From Berghia stephanieae (Eukaryota > Mollusca > Gastropoda > Nudibranchia > Aeolidiidae), in contig CM067445.1 in NCBI GenBank assembly GCA_034508935.3, forward strand, positions 48,014,053-48,078,052: a stretch of 64,000 nucleotides of DNA. The letters are read 5' to 3'. Position numbers and translations under genes: made by a program. The notes below the pieces were generated by a model. The model saw only the letters and a list, made by a program, of their open reading frames with translations, was not told where the DNA came from and made no database searches. Shown piece after piece: positions 1 through 11,552 of the stretch; positions within the stretch are counted from its first letter, which is position 1; each line of letters opens with the position of its first letter.

Positions 1-3000
1 GTCATTGTATCCATTTAGAATGAGTTTTCATGTAATGAAAAAAATATATCAACTATAAGAGTTCAGGTGATTGTATCTAGTCTACGTGTTGCATTGTTGT
101 GTGTGTTGTGGTCACTGAATAGCCCAAGTGTCATAAATTCACTTTAATTATTGTTAATTAATAAAAAAACTTTTTCCTCTGTAAATGTCTTCGAATTATC
201 ACCATAATGTCTTCACATTCAAATATTTAGTGTTTAATAAATAATCAGACATTAGTCTGTCCGACTTGTTCACATCACATATGTAGTGTTTAGTAAATAA
301 TCAGTCATTAGTCTGTCTGACTTATTCATATTTAGTATAGTGTAAATAACTAAATAAGTAAAATCTAACACAGTATGTGATTGTGGGCTTTTACTAAAGT
401 GACCAACTTTTGCAATGAGTGTGTTGTATTTGTTCGAGTCTTTTGAATTGGGACGAAAAAAGACTCTACAGGTAGCAAACGTATGCTTAACCTGTTGGGT
501 TGTTTCTTGGTCTTGTGACGTCGCTGTAATCCATTCATCTCCGGCATCTGGGTCGATTCTTCTCGTTGATATTTGTGGTTGTCTTGTGTATAAGTTGGAT
601 CTCATTGTAGATGAAATTGTAAAAATTCAAGATTAACTGTGTGCGAGATCTTGAATTTAAATGAAGTTTGACTTATCCAGCAAGTCAAAAGAAAGTTGTG
701 AACTCAGACATGTGTTGACAAAGAGTTCGTGTGTAGTAGTCGACAGAGGTCGTGTGTTGTAATTGTTGTGTTTGTTGATCGAGTTTTGATGAGGTGGCAT
801 GTGAGTACACACCAGGTAGATGAGTATGTAAGTCCCGTGGTGACGTAGTCCAAACCGGGTAGATGTGTAATCTGCGAGTTGGTGGTGATGTGAGTCCACA
901 CACCAGGTAATGATGTAACAATAACGTAGTCTAGTAGACTATGTAGTAGGGTCGAATAAGGTCAACAATATTTTCGTTATTTGAACGCAGGTTGTTGAAT
1001 ATCATACGATAATGAATCCAAGGAAATCGCTCATGTGGCGTTTTGCGATACTTTTTCCTGCATTGTCTTATATACATATATAGCCTTTATCTTTTACAAT
1101 GATACTAAGACAGGCTTTATTATAATATTCAATGTTTATAAGTTGTAGATATGGGTGCTGCACACTTGTATATTGACATAAGTTTAAATTTGAATACGCT
1201 CACCACTGCATACGAAGGATGTAGTATTGTTCACAATTGGACATCATTTTTGTAAAAACAATCGTATCTTGAACGTTTATGTAATTATTGACATCGTACA
1301 TCGTTGGGTATTGTTGTTCGTAGAAGTAAATACAAGTAATCCAATTGTTCAATAAAGAATGTAAATATAAAATGGTTCATGGAAGAAATCTGTGTTGATA
1401 CAGATATTATTTTATAAATTCTGTCAAGTTTGTATAAGTTGGAAGGTACGATGTAATTGAGGTTGCTGTGTAGTTTGTAGTCTGTAGATTGTGTTGATTC
1501 TGGACGTATCAATGACGTAGTGGTTGTCGAGATTGTTACTCCATTTCAAGGTATCCGTGGATAGACCAAAGGGATTAGGACATTTCCCAGACCTCTGTTG
1601 TGGCTGTGTTTGAGTTGGCTCTGTCGTTGTCATCAGCGTTTCCGTTATGACTGATGGTTGCAAGTGTCCTCTTTCGTGATGTGTATATCATGTTTTAGTG
1701 CAAACACTACTTCTGCTTTGATTACTCGAATTATTCCCCTTAGAAAATCATAATTTAATGAAATATGATTGTTTATGTATTATTATTGTGTATCATAGCA
1801 CTTCCTACCATTTCAATGATTGCTGAATGATTACACACTTAAGATTTGACAATTGAACATAACTTCTTCTTCAACTCAGTTACAAATTTTATGATATAAA
1901 TGTTAAATTCAAACCACGCAGTAAATATTGATTACAATTACAACAGCAAATCGATAGGAGAAAAAGATGATAATCAAAATATTCGCAGAAACAATATACA
2001 CTCTGCTCAATAAAAATTCAATGTCTCGCACCTTTGCCCTCGGCTTATAATAATATTCATATAACTCATTGCGATGTTATCTCGCGCCTCTTAATATAGC
2101 ATTGATAAATGTGTGCGCTTTAACCAACGCGCATCGTATTTATAAAAATTATCCGCTTCTGTATCTTTCATAGTGTTAAACCATGCGCTTTAATCAAACG
2201 CAAAATAAAATATTCCCGAACGCCTCATTCCTGCGTCTCGTAATTTAAATCGTGTGCACTTTAATTACCGCGTCTTACATCACTGCGCTTATTTACCCAA
2301 TATGCATTATACAGCATTTTACCATATGGGTTACTTATAATTCGCTGATTCTTAACAAGTTAACCACTTGTGTCACAAATATTATCAACTCACATGACAT
2401 GATAATGCATTTTCAATATTTTGTTATTCTTCCGTAATAACATTTTAACTCCAATTAAAAGACATCAGTCTTTCATAATAATTGATACTCCGTCATTTTA
2501 TTTGTATTATCTGCTTTTCATTCTCCGACTTTAAACCAAAAGTCGTTATTCCGTTATTATGAGAATATATCTCCTTTTAAAAATCACGATGAAACGCGTT
2601 TCAAAACAAAACTAAACAACAACAACGATTGACTCATATTCCGCATAAATCATTTCAACTTAATTTCAGTGATAAAATCAAATGTCTTATGTAATCTATT
2701 ATAACGCCATGTCTCATTACACAATAAATAAGCTCTGTTGTCGATTACTTGGCTGCGTTAACCACACATTAATTACCAAGAAAACAAACAGATATAAAAC
2801 TTTGCTCTTTGTCATGAACCCATGAATCTCAAAGAGTCAATATCAACCACCAATTCATCCCTAACGACGGGAGAAAAATATAATCAATGATGTTGTAATA
2901 TAACAATAAATACCATAAGACATTTTTCAATTATCAAAACTTATAATTTACGTGTTGTTATTGCCATCATCTTCTTGAGTCATTTTGACAGAAAATAAAA

Positions 3001-3284
3001 CGTAACAACATTAAATGAATGACCAACTGTCATGTAATTCCAACATAACATACAAAAATTGAAATAAAAATCGACACATCTTTGTTACTGATATTAACAA
3101 AACATTGCCATTAACGGTACAAATTAATATTCGAAGATCTATTCCGAAACGCTTGATTGTAAGTAAACGCATTTTCATTTATTTTGAAAAATAAAACGCA
3201 CTAAAATATTCATTTAAATACTGCAATTTTTATTTTCATCTCTCCCTCTCTTCTTTTTAATTAAATAAAATACGTATAGCATCA
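1..3284. other. AT-rich stretch with no recognised gene
   Basis: I see no conserved protein, splice-like exon series or SINE here. Short minus-strand frames at about 270-920 and 1285-1663 look like chance; they are Thr, His and Gln rich and match nothing I know. A short tandem duplication of about 58 bases lies at roughly 227-340. From 2030 to 2290 the text repeats a loose GCGCTTTAA-like word. This segment lacks the repeat families that fill the rest of the window, so it may be one old element or simply unique intergenic DNA. Confidence 0.5.
227..340. repeat. Two-copy tandem repeat, unit about 58 bp
   Basis: The block TAGTGTTTAATAAATAATCA followed by a CATTAGTCTGTC-type word occurs twice in a row with a few changes. 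Confidence 0.7.
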
Positions 3285-3285
3285 A

Positions 3286-3289
3286 TGCA

Positions 3290-3373
<84 letters not shown>

Positions 3374-3374
3374 T
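3286..3374. repeat. (TTA)n microsatellite
   Basis: An almost pure run of about 29 TTA units. The poly-Leu frame across it is an artefact. Confidence 0.95.
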
Positions 3375-4790
3375 TGCCGTTCTATAATATATTGTTTTCA
3401 CTTTTTGAATATATATATTGCCCTATATATCTATATTTTTTTTAAAATTTCCTTTCTATCTGTGAATAATTATTATTATTATTTAGTATATTTATTTATT
3501 TTTTTAAATATCGTCTTTTGTCAGAATTTTAGGAATCATCTATAATTTCAATATTTTTTTTCATATTTCAATACAAAATAATTCCACTGCTTCACCTTCA
3601 AAATTGATATTCATTTTCTTTCCCAAATAAAACTATTTTCCTATCTGTTCACAATTTTCACTTCAAAATTCGAGTCTCACAAAAACTTTAATAGATGTTA
3701 ACACCGCAACAATATACATTTCTTGTGTATCCATGGTTCGGAATAATAACATCTTTACATCATGGTATCACGGCTCCAAATAAAGATATATAAGAATCCT
3801 GAGTCACGACACCAAATAAGATACATAATGTGGCGTAGTTGCACACATATGTAATGGCTTATGATCGTATAGTGGTTTTTTAATAGATGGTAGTATTATC
3901 CTTTGCGTTGTTTTGTAGATGTTAATAATGACGAAAGAGTTCAAGGGCCGATGATGATAACTGAATGCACAACATCAAGACATTCAAATTAAAATCCAGA
4001 TTCCAAGTTTAATTTCTTACAGCTTTATTTGTTGTGATAAATTCGAAATCCAAATCAAATAGCATGGTCATAATTCAATCAGTTTCATAAGTTCCAAATC
4101 CGTAAAATCAGTCCACATGTAAAGTTAATTTTGCCTAAGTAACCATTTTCAATATACGTGAAATATTTCTAAGTCCAAAAAAAGCAAGTAAATGATGGTG
4201 AGCACAAAAGGTTTAAAGTGTGCAGCTCATGGTCAAGTTGAATGCAGAATTCTAATAATAATCCCGTTTTCCTCGAAACATCCTCTTTTATCCCTATCAA
4301 AATTTTACCCACAGTTCCATTGTTTCCACGCCCCCTTGTAGTTTCGACAGTTCCCTGTCAGTCTATAATCCAACCCTAATAGTAAGACCCAATCATATTC
4401 AAACCTGAAACGTCAATTCCTACATATTGATGTTAAACCCCGCCTTTTATGATATAACATTATTTTGATAAATGCCCGTTTCACATGTTTCAACACGATA
4501 ACCTATCCCTAAACCAATTTAAGAATGATTGATTAAATAGTACTCAACATGATAACCTATCCATTAACTTGGACACAAAACGGTCTCAAGTAACCTGGAC
4601 ATAAAACTGCGCACACGTGTCATGCGTCTCAAATAGCTTGGACATAAAACTGCCCACACGTGTCATGCACTGACCAAGCTTAACTGATATGCCTGCACTA
4701 TGTACTCACTAAACCCATTTGCTGATATATATAATTGACAGTTTTGCACCAAATTTCTTAGATAACCTTTTGCATAGGCTTACTCTCTTA
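3375..4790. other. AT-rich stretch, no gene recognised
   Basis: No coding signal seen. It holds a partial tandem duplication at about 4580-4672 (a TTGGACATAAAACTGC word followed by a CACACGTGTCATGC word, twice) and two related words around 4490-4565 (GATAACCTATCC). Nothing else could be supported. Confidence 0.45.
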
Positions 4791-4792
4791 CA

Positions 4793-4846
4793 ATGATGAT
4801 GATGATGATGATGATGATGAATTTGATGATAATGATGATGATGATT
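4793..4846. repeat. (GAT)n microsatellite
   Basis: GAT repeat interrupted by short GAATTT and GATAAT words. Confidence 0.85.
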
Positions 4847-5548
4847 TAGAGTCATGTTTTAACGATTTTACTGTTTTTGTTATAGGCAGTAGAAGGATTT
4901 TGCACACATACGTTACGTGTTTGGTATTTTGTTCATTGTTGAAGCTGTTTTATTCTTTATTTGTACAATATTATATATAATATTATGTCTTTATAATCTC
5001 AGTCATATGGCATTGATCTTTTGACTATAAAAAAACCCTTTGTTGTCCGCTGTCATAAAATTCGTTTTCTGAGACATCCTATACATATCGATCTGTTATA
5101 ACATTACCTTATTTATTCTGAAAAGTGTTGAACGCTCGTAGGTTTGGTGAGTCAGAGGGGAACCACAGTCAGCATAATCAAAATTCTAGCGTGTGTTATG
5201 GTAGGGAAATATGTAATCTGTTATTTATTCCTCTTTTGACTTTGTTGGAAGTTTGCAAAAATCAGAAGGTAAGATCGGGTAAAAAAAAAAAAGAGTGGAT
5301 TCTTGTTTCTTGTTTTGGTGTTATAATATGAAGGTTAATGACCTCGCAAACACTTTTTTGAACTAATAAGCGTAAGATTTTACTTTTTATCGTTTCTTAT
5401 TGTTAATGTATTGCAAACGGGGAACGGACCATGGTTTTGGATATCATGATTTCAGTGGAGACAGCAAGTCGATCAGAAGTCTAGTCAACTCACAGATAGA
5501 CAGATATCAGGCTATTCTTCTAGTTCTCTTCCTCTCTCTGGGATAGGT

Positions 5549-5857
5549 CAATAGGCTTCAACAGTTGTGACGTCACTTCCCTCCTAATGATGCATAGTAA
5601 CTTAGTAATCGGTTCTAAACTATTGGAACAATGGCGGACCCCCTTAAAGGAAATACTTGTCCGACAAGCATAAAAGTGTATTCAGAGGAGAAAAGACGTT
5701 ATAAATCTGATAATGTTTTGACTTTTATACATTCTGATCACATGACATGTGAAAAAGTTCTAGCCAGCATGAAGAATAAAAAGTACAGATTTTCTTTGTT
5801 TCGAGCCAAGCCGCTGGTTGCTGCGCGGACGTGACATCAGACTATTGAATCCTATTG
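5549..5857 (+). mobile_element. Short TIR element, family T (MITE-like)
   Basis: It begins CAATAGGCTTCAACAGTTG and ends with the imperfect reverse complement of that (reverse of the end reads CAATAGGATTCAATAGTCTG). Related copies lie at 22059, 38820, 47180 and 59029. The 67-codon frame at 5631-5834 starts at an ATGGCGGA word that is conserved between copies, but the downstream frame is not. I infer a non-autonomous DNA transposon; no transposase is present. Confidence 0.75.
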
Positions 5858-5962
5858 TAACGGTGCTTAACTCACACATAGACACACAAACGACCCTGGG
5901 TAGAGTCATTGTGTGTAGCTGAAATTTTCTTTCCCAAAGTTTAGCATCACATCCAACGGACA

Positions 5963-6262
5963 GTGCGGTTATATGGTCATATGGTATGACACTCGCTTTC
6001 AGATCGGAAGGTCCTGGGTTCGAGCCTCGCTCGGCGCATAGTTGAGTCCTTGGAGAAGGCTCTTTACTCACATTCTCTCATTCATACTCACGTGTAAAAT
6101 GAGTACCTGGCCGTTAACAGCGTTGTCTCTGTCCGAAAAAAAAATGTAATATCGCCTAACAGGCGTCATGTCCCTCCTAGATATTAAATGTTGCTTTAGC
6201 CAGAGATTCCTTAGAAAGTGCTTTGAGCACGTTTAGTGGATATTGCGCTATATAAAATCTAA
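5963..6262 (+). mobile_element. SINE-A copy, full length
   Basis: The tRNA-like head has a B-box-like GGGTTCGAGCC. The body follows, then the tail AGTGGATATTGCGCTATATA and an A-run. It ends about 130 bases before the ATG of gene A. Confidence 0.85.
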
Positions 6263-6390
6263 AAAAAACCCACACTGTTGTTGTCTTGTAAACAGTCAAG
6301 CACTGGTTAGTCTGCTCGATGGGCATACTGGTGGTAAAGATCTGCTACAATGGTAAAGTGAATTGATTTCATTCTCATTCACCAGGCAAG

Positions 6391-6520
6391 ATGTCACCTC
6401 GATGGTTCCTAGCACTGAGTTATCTCCTCCTGATATTGGGTGCCGCACATGCCAACGCTCAGATGATCTTCATTAAAACAGCTTTCTGCATCGTGTGGTC
6501 TGCTACCTTTGTTAGTGCTA
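6391..6520 (+). CDS. Gene A coding exon 1 (signal peptide)
   Basis: Encodes MSPRW, the hydrophobic core and then KTAFCIVWSATFVSA. It ends in phase 1 at GCT-A before the donor GTAAGA. Where B and C have CxxC here, gene A has CxxW. Confidence 0.82.
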
Positions 6521-6680
6521 GTAAGATCTATTCCTGTATTTTTTTAACTTTGCCATAATATTTTTTCTTTGATCAGTGTTTTTTTTTTCTTCAATGATGA
6601 TATTGCTGCTTGTGATGAATGTCTTGGTTGTAATAAGTAAGAAGGTGGTAGTGATAATGATGATGGTGGTGGTGGTGTGG

Positions 6681-6739
<59 letters not shown>

Positions 6740-6810
6740 GTGATGATAGATAATGATGATGATAGATTATATAAGATAATGATAAGATTAATGATGATAT
6801 GATAGATGAT

Positions 6811-6854
<44 letters not shown>

Positions 6855-6888
6855 GTTGATGGTTATGATAATGATGATGATGATGATA

Positions 6889-6924
<36 letters not shown>

Positions 6925-6941
6925 ATGATGATGAAGTGATG

Positions 6942-6981
<40 letters not shown>

Positions 6982-9900
6982 AATGATAATGGCGATGATG
7001 AGGCTTCTGATACTTTGATAATAATGTCTTCTTTCCCCCAGACTGTGCTCCTTGTGAAAGATTTTTGTGTAGGATTCTAGCATCAAGAATCATAAAATAC
7101 TGTCGAACATACCGTGAGTACGAGGGGTTTTTCTATATCTTTTGTCATCATGCTGTCTTTACTTGAAAATCTAAAAAGAAAACAAAATGAGACAAAGTCA
7201 CCCTCTGTCTATATTTCCACTTTATGCCGAGATACAATAAATAGATACACTGGCTAGACCAGCAGTTTTAGTACTTTTTTACAAACTGTCACGAACCAAA
7301 TTTATTTGAAAAGGTTTATATGAAACTGTGCCTGGCAAAAAAAAAAACTAAAAAGTAGTCCTTCAGAGCCATTGGTCCCATGGAGCCGGAGTTTATCCCG
7401 GTTTCTCTAGAGTGAAACGGACAATAGCAAATTGCTTGCTATCCTTTGCATAGGACGTTAGTCTATCGCAAAGTACTTTCCGCAAATCTAACAGACTCAG
7501 CTACCCATTCACTGCTGGGTGGACAGGAGGTTCAGAAAAAAATCTCGACTGTACCCGGGATCGATCTCGGTCCCTTTGCGTGTGAAACGAGTGCTCTATC
7601 AACTGAGCAATCAGCAAGCAAACAAAGCAGAGAGAAAAATACAAGAAAAAAATAGTTGTAATGAGGAGGTCAAAGATTCGTAGCACAGTTGATGCAGTCT
7701 AATATTTTGGAATAATATTTTCTCAGTGAGGGAACATCAAAGCTTAAGAAATATTTCGACCAATGGTATTCGAAGCTGAACACCACTAAATTCGATAACC
7801 ACTAATAGTCCATTTGAATAACAGACAAGCCACGGAAACCCTTAACATTTTAGTTGACGGAAATATCCTGGCAGCGGACGGAAATCCATAATACCTTGGT
7901 GTCACCCTCGGCAGACAGTAAAACTACAAAAACATATGAAAAACATTGCCGTTCCGGCAAACAATATTGTAAAAAGAAACTGTTTGCTTAGAAAATTAGC
8001 GGGCACCACACGGGGAGAAACAAACAAAGTCTTGAGAACGTCAGCATTCGCACTCTACTATAGCGTCGGAGAATACTGTACCCCGATCTGGACAAGAAGC
8101 CCCATACGAAAATTTCGACATCACACTCCGAGAGTCCATGCGCATAATAACTGGATGCCTTAACGCAACACCAACCCTTTGGCTCCCAACTATAAGCGGA
8201 ATAGCACCACCAAAAACTCAGGCGAGAAGAAGCAATCCAAAAATTAGTCCACAAACTGAAAGATCTCATCCTTTGAAAACCATCACAAATGAAGTTCCCA
8301 GAACATTACGACTCAAATCAAGAAAGCTCTTTTACCATTCGAAACTGGAAAACTTTGATATTTGGGAAGCCTGGAGGGAATATTGGACAAATACCATGCC
8401 CAAGGGAGATGGGGGTAATCAAGGACAGAACTTATGCCAGGCTTTGGGAATGGCAATCGAAAAGAATGGGTCGCATCAAACTACTGACTACTGACAGGCC
8501 ACAGCAGAACTGCTGAAACATTCATCGATTGGGTCTGAGGGAGTCAGCCGACTGTGCCCACTGTCAGGGGATACCAAAGACAGCAGACCACATAATCCTG
8601 CACTGTCCTGTGACGAGTTCTTCGGGAGGTTTCGAGGCTGTCCTCAACTGCGGTGATGAATTTACAGACTGGTTGGAGACTTTCTGCGTGGAGATGTAGC
8701 CATACGCTACTACTTCTTCGCCCTAACTCAGTTTGCGGCGTTGCACTGCGGCTGACTCTTGCCTTGGGTCTTCCTCAGGAAATAGATCCTAAAGACAATT
8801 TCTTCTTATGAGATGAATAAAAGGTAATTCTATTTATTAACTGTTATTTCTTTTATTTTACATTCTCTACAACAACCCCCTATCCTATACAAACTTTGGA
8901 TCTTCATTCACCAACATTTGTACCTCCTTGCTATCATTAGGTGTTGATTTTGGGGTATCAATTACTTTATTTATTTAGTTATGGTTGAGGGGAATTGCCT
9001 GGAATCACGTAGTGTGCTCGACAGTTCCTTTGGAGCGAATTCTTTATTATCCTCACCCCATTTGGTTATGTCATTTTACAATGTTGTTTCATCGAACCGT
9101 TGGTATTTTGATGGATTCTTCAGGGAGTTATTTTGTATAGTAGTGTCCGGGAGGAATGCTGTTGTGATCAGTTGGCGCTAATATTGTTTCCGGATGTAGG
9201 TTTGTTGCGCATGTATGTGTGCGTGTAAGTGTGTGTATGTGCACGCACACGCACACACACACAACACCACGCACACATACATGCGCAACAAACCTATATC
9301 CATCAAATATCAACGGAGGGATGAAACAACGTTATAGGAGGAACTAACCAAATGAGGTGAGGGAAATAAATAAGATACTTATTTAGTTATATATTTTTTC
9401 ATTTATTAATCATTTATATCTAAACTGGGCGCAATTATGGGCGTGGTTTAACATTGTTGTAATGGACATGGCTTTTTCGTGGTTGGAGAGTATTTCTATT
9501 ATAACAATAAGCCCAAAACAAATGGGGTTATATAATATCTATTCATAAAATTTTCTTTATCTCTCATAGCCTGTACAAATTACGGATCTCCATCAGCCAA
9601 CAAATGTACGTCTCTGCCATTTGGGTGTTTGCCGTGGCGTATAAAGACACTGGGTCTGTGTCAGCCTTTCAGTAAGTAGCTCTATGTGTTAATTTACCAA
9701 GGAAGTAAGACGTGTTACAGGTCATCTTTGCATAATTTATTTATAAAAATCATATGAACGGGGTTGATGTTTTCTTTGGTCTTTATGCCAGCAATTTGGG
9801 GTAAACTTTTCTCATCATGTTTTTTCTAATAGAATATAAGAGTTACAATTACACACAGATTTGTGTAGTGGTTTCAACTATTATTCATTGTTCTTCCAGC

Positions 9901-10938
9901 AATGATAGTTAAGCATATAGCTTTCGTATTCGTACTACTGGTTCCTGTTAGGACCTTTGGCTGCAATGATACTCTTCCATCACCCACAGCAGGGGCCATG
10001 CTAGACCTTTCTCTCTCACATCTATGTCCATCGCGGATCGTCTCCGTGTTCCCTTTGGTGTTCCAACCTTTCTCCCACCCCGAGGTTTCTAATTTAGAAC
10101 CTGCTAGGTTACATTTGATAGCTCATTCCTGAAGGTATGTTCAACCAAATGCCATTTCCCATTTAACAGTAAATTATAGCTTAACCCCGTGTATCTTTTG
10201 ATTATCTGCTAATAACACTAGGCAGAAAGTCGTGTTGTGTAAATTGAGATCTCCAGTCCCTCAACCACATTTGCCCATTTTTTTTGCAGTTGGATGAACA
10301 AAGCTGAAACCGAACTGTTCATTGGTACTTTTTTGAAGTTGATAAATTCATTTTTTCAACATACTTATGTAAATACCTTTTTATGTCAAGCAAATAACAG
10401 ACTTCTGGTCACTTATTTCTCTCTCTTTTCAGAAATTTGTTGCCACACCAAAAGTGATGCCGACTTCAGTGCACAAAAGCACAATGGCCTTCCTTTTTTC
10501 AACAAGCAACGAAACGCAAAGAAATCAAGAGGGGAAAACGTTCTCAGAGGTCAAAACTCTGCTTTAATTGAAAAGTTCTCCATTCCCACAAACACTACAA
10601 AGACCAGATCAGTTGAGAATGCTTCAATTGAAACATCCGAAGAAGAACTATTCTACCTCACTTCCTTATGGAACCAAACTGATCCGAGTCAAATGAATTT
10701 TGGCCCCTTTCAACTTCGACAAACCCCAGAAGAGTACATGAGAGATTGGCTACAGGGTGATGATGATGACGACCCTGTCTCGGTGGAAAGAACAATCAAA
10801 AGACATTATGACAAATTGATTAGTGAGGTTAGTGACATTAATGACGATGAGATGAAGCAAGGAAAGGAGCCCTATGGAATTCCCAGTTTTGAGGAGTTTC
10901 GTTCAATGGCGCTAGGAGAAACCCCTATACAACGGTAG
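6391..10938 (+). CDS. Gene A: secreted cysteine-rich protein, unknown family, 4 coding exons
   Basis: Coding exons are 6391-6520, 7042-7113, 9570-9671 and 10433-10938. They sum to 810 bases, a 269-aa product plus stop, and every intron is phase 1 with GT-AG ends. I do not recognise the family. Residues 1-24 form a clear signal peptide (MSPRW start, hydrophobic core, cut near ANA-Q), so the product should enter the secretory pathway. Eleven cysteines follow between residues 30 and 105, ending in an adjacent CC pair. The long last exon is hydrophilic, with a basic RNAKKSR stretch (residues 128-134), an acidic run of five Asp, and a conserved C-terminal IPSFEEFRSMALGE. A CAG acceptor with a pyrimidine-rich lead sits five bases before the ATG, suggesting a noncoding first exon. 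Paralogues B and C share exon sizes and motifs, which is the main evidence that this is a gene. Function, processing and regulation are unknown. Confidence 0.82.
6653..6990. repeat. Compound (GAT)n array in intron 1 of gene A
   Basis: About 340 bases of GAT with scattered GATAAT, GGTGGT and TAGAT interruptions fill most of the 521-base intron. The poly-His/Ile frame on the minus strand is an artefact. Confidence 0.95.
7042..7113 (+). CDS. Gene A coding exon 2 (72 bp, cysteine-rich)
   Basis: Preceded by a CTTTCCCCCAG acceptor and followed by the donor GTGAGT. Encodes CAPCERFLCRILASRIIKYC and then RTY. Genes B and C have an exon of exactly 72 bases with the same CAP start, a CR pair and a closing CxTF/Y. 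Confidence 0.85.
7352..7612 (-). mobile_element. SINE-B copy
   Basis: On the minus strand it has a tRNA-like head (GCTCAGTTGATAGAGC), then the body with CCAGCAGTGAATGGGTAGCT, and an end at GGACTACTTTTTAG. It lies in intron 2 of gene A. Confidence 0.8.
7740..8700 (+). mobile_element. Worn LINE fragment (C-terminal reverse transcriptase part)
   Basis: Pieces in several frames read like the end of a non-LTR reverse transcriptase ORF: a YLGVTL-like IPWCHPRQ stretch, RNCLLRKLAGTTRGETNKVL, ALYYSVGEYCTPIWTRSP, MRIITGCLNATPTLWLPT, then a His/Cys cluster (CAHCQG, ADHIILHCP). There are several frameshifts and stops, so it is old and dead. It lies in intron 2 of gene A. Confidence 0.7.
8690..8840 (+). 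mobile_element. SINE-C fragment (3' part)
   Basis: Matches the body and tail of SINE-C (CTTCGCCCTAACTCAGTTTG, GATGAATAAAAGG) but lacks the tRNA-like head. It abuts the LINE fragment. Confidence 0.65.
8884..8968 (+). pseudogene. Decayed extra copy of exon 3 in intron 2 of gene A
   Basis: Aligns without gaps to true exon 3 at 9570-9650: TCCTATACAAACTTTGGATC here against CCCTGTACAAATTACGGATC there, continuing through CCAACATTTGTACCTCC against CCAACAAATGTACGTCT. The acceptor AG is missing, the first cysteine codon is TAT and the third is lost. I read this as a dead tandem duplicate of exon 3. Confidence 0.7.
9049..9364. repeat. Large imperfect inverted repeat
   Basis: The left arm (9049-9116 plus 9194-9226) pairs with 9268-9364. 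CCTCACCCCATTTGGTTA faces TAACCAAATGAGGTGAGG, and GGTTTGTTGCGCATGTATG faces CATACATGCGCAACAAACC around a GT/CA-rich centre. The left arm carries about 75 unmatched bases. It is a foldback-type structure in intron 2 of gene A. Confidence 0.7.
9570..9671 (+). CDS. Gene A coding exon 3 (102 bp, cysteine-rich)
   Basis: Acceptor TCTCATAG, donor GTAAGT, phase 1 at both ends. Encodes CTNYGSPSANKCTSLPFGCL then PWRIKTLGLCQPF. The C-x2-YGxP, KC, GCLPW and GLC positions are shared with B and C. Confidence 0.85.
9690..10430. other. Intron 3 of gene A, nothing else recognised
   Basis: About 760 bases between exons 3 and 4. I see no repeat family or coding signal that I can support. Confidence 0.5.
10433..10938 (+). 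CDS. Gene A last coding exon (CC pair to stop)
   Basis: Acceptor TCTCTCTTTTCAG. The exon opens with KICCHTK and closes with GIPSFEEFRSMALGETPIQR then TAG. It is 60 bases longer than the last exon of B, mostly from a variable middle part. The C-terminal 60 residues look helical and are the most conserved part of this exon. Confidence 0.85.
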
Positions 10939-11011
10939 AGGAAGCGAAACTTTTGAAACTTACAACTTTAAAGAATTCTATCATTAATAATGTCTTCACA
11001 ATGGAAAGCAG

Positions 11012-11335
11012 AGGTATTGACGTCACACCCTTTTCTCTTCCGATTCAAAACTCATGGGAGGTGTGTAACTAACAATGAATTGGCTGCATAATATTTAATC
11101 ACAATGTGGCATAACTATTTTAGTAGCAGGATGCATAGGCAGGTTGTATGATTATAGGATGTAAAGGTGCGAGGATGGATGATCAATATTGACATCCAGC
11201 ATTTATTTAGTCTGAAAAAGAAAATGTCATCAGGATGAAACCAGAAAATCAATTGCAAAATGTATGTATCCAGTCCTCCGGGGGACTTGTTTCACACTTT
11301 CAATTAGATTGGAACCAGTATTTTGACATCAACAA
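11012..11335 (+). repeat. Interspersed repeat W
   Basis: Shares long words with copies at 22770, 29016, 29535 and 37400: GACGTCACACC...TTCCGG at one end, AGCGAGGATGGATGATC in the middle, and a TTGACATCACAC...TTCCCTATT-like end. It starts about 75 bases after the stop of gene A. Confidence 0.7.
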
Positions 11336-11552
11336 ATATTAGTGAATTAACGATCAAAAGGCCTATCACCCGAAGCCACACGGAGCATCACTCACAATTT
11401 TAACAATGACGATCGAAAAAAAATGCAGAGTGTCGTCAGGTGTTGCGATGCAGTTCCTTCATGAGCGTGATAAAATACTGTGATATATATCTACTCACTT
11501 ACTGTGGGACTGACCTAATTGTCTGTTTGGTATGCACTGAAGGTTGCAATGG

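Noticed and set aside
3720-4500. A stretch that looked like the end region of an LTR element
   Set aside because: I found no second matching repeat and no recognisable coding part, so I make no call.
5631-5834. 67-codon frame starting ATGGCGGAC
   Set aside because: It lies inside family T; other copies keep the ATG word but not the downstream frame.
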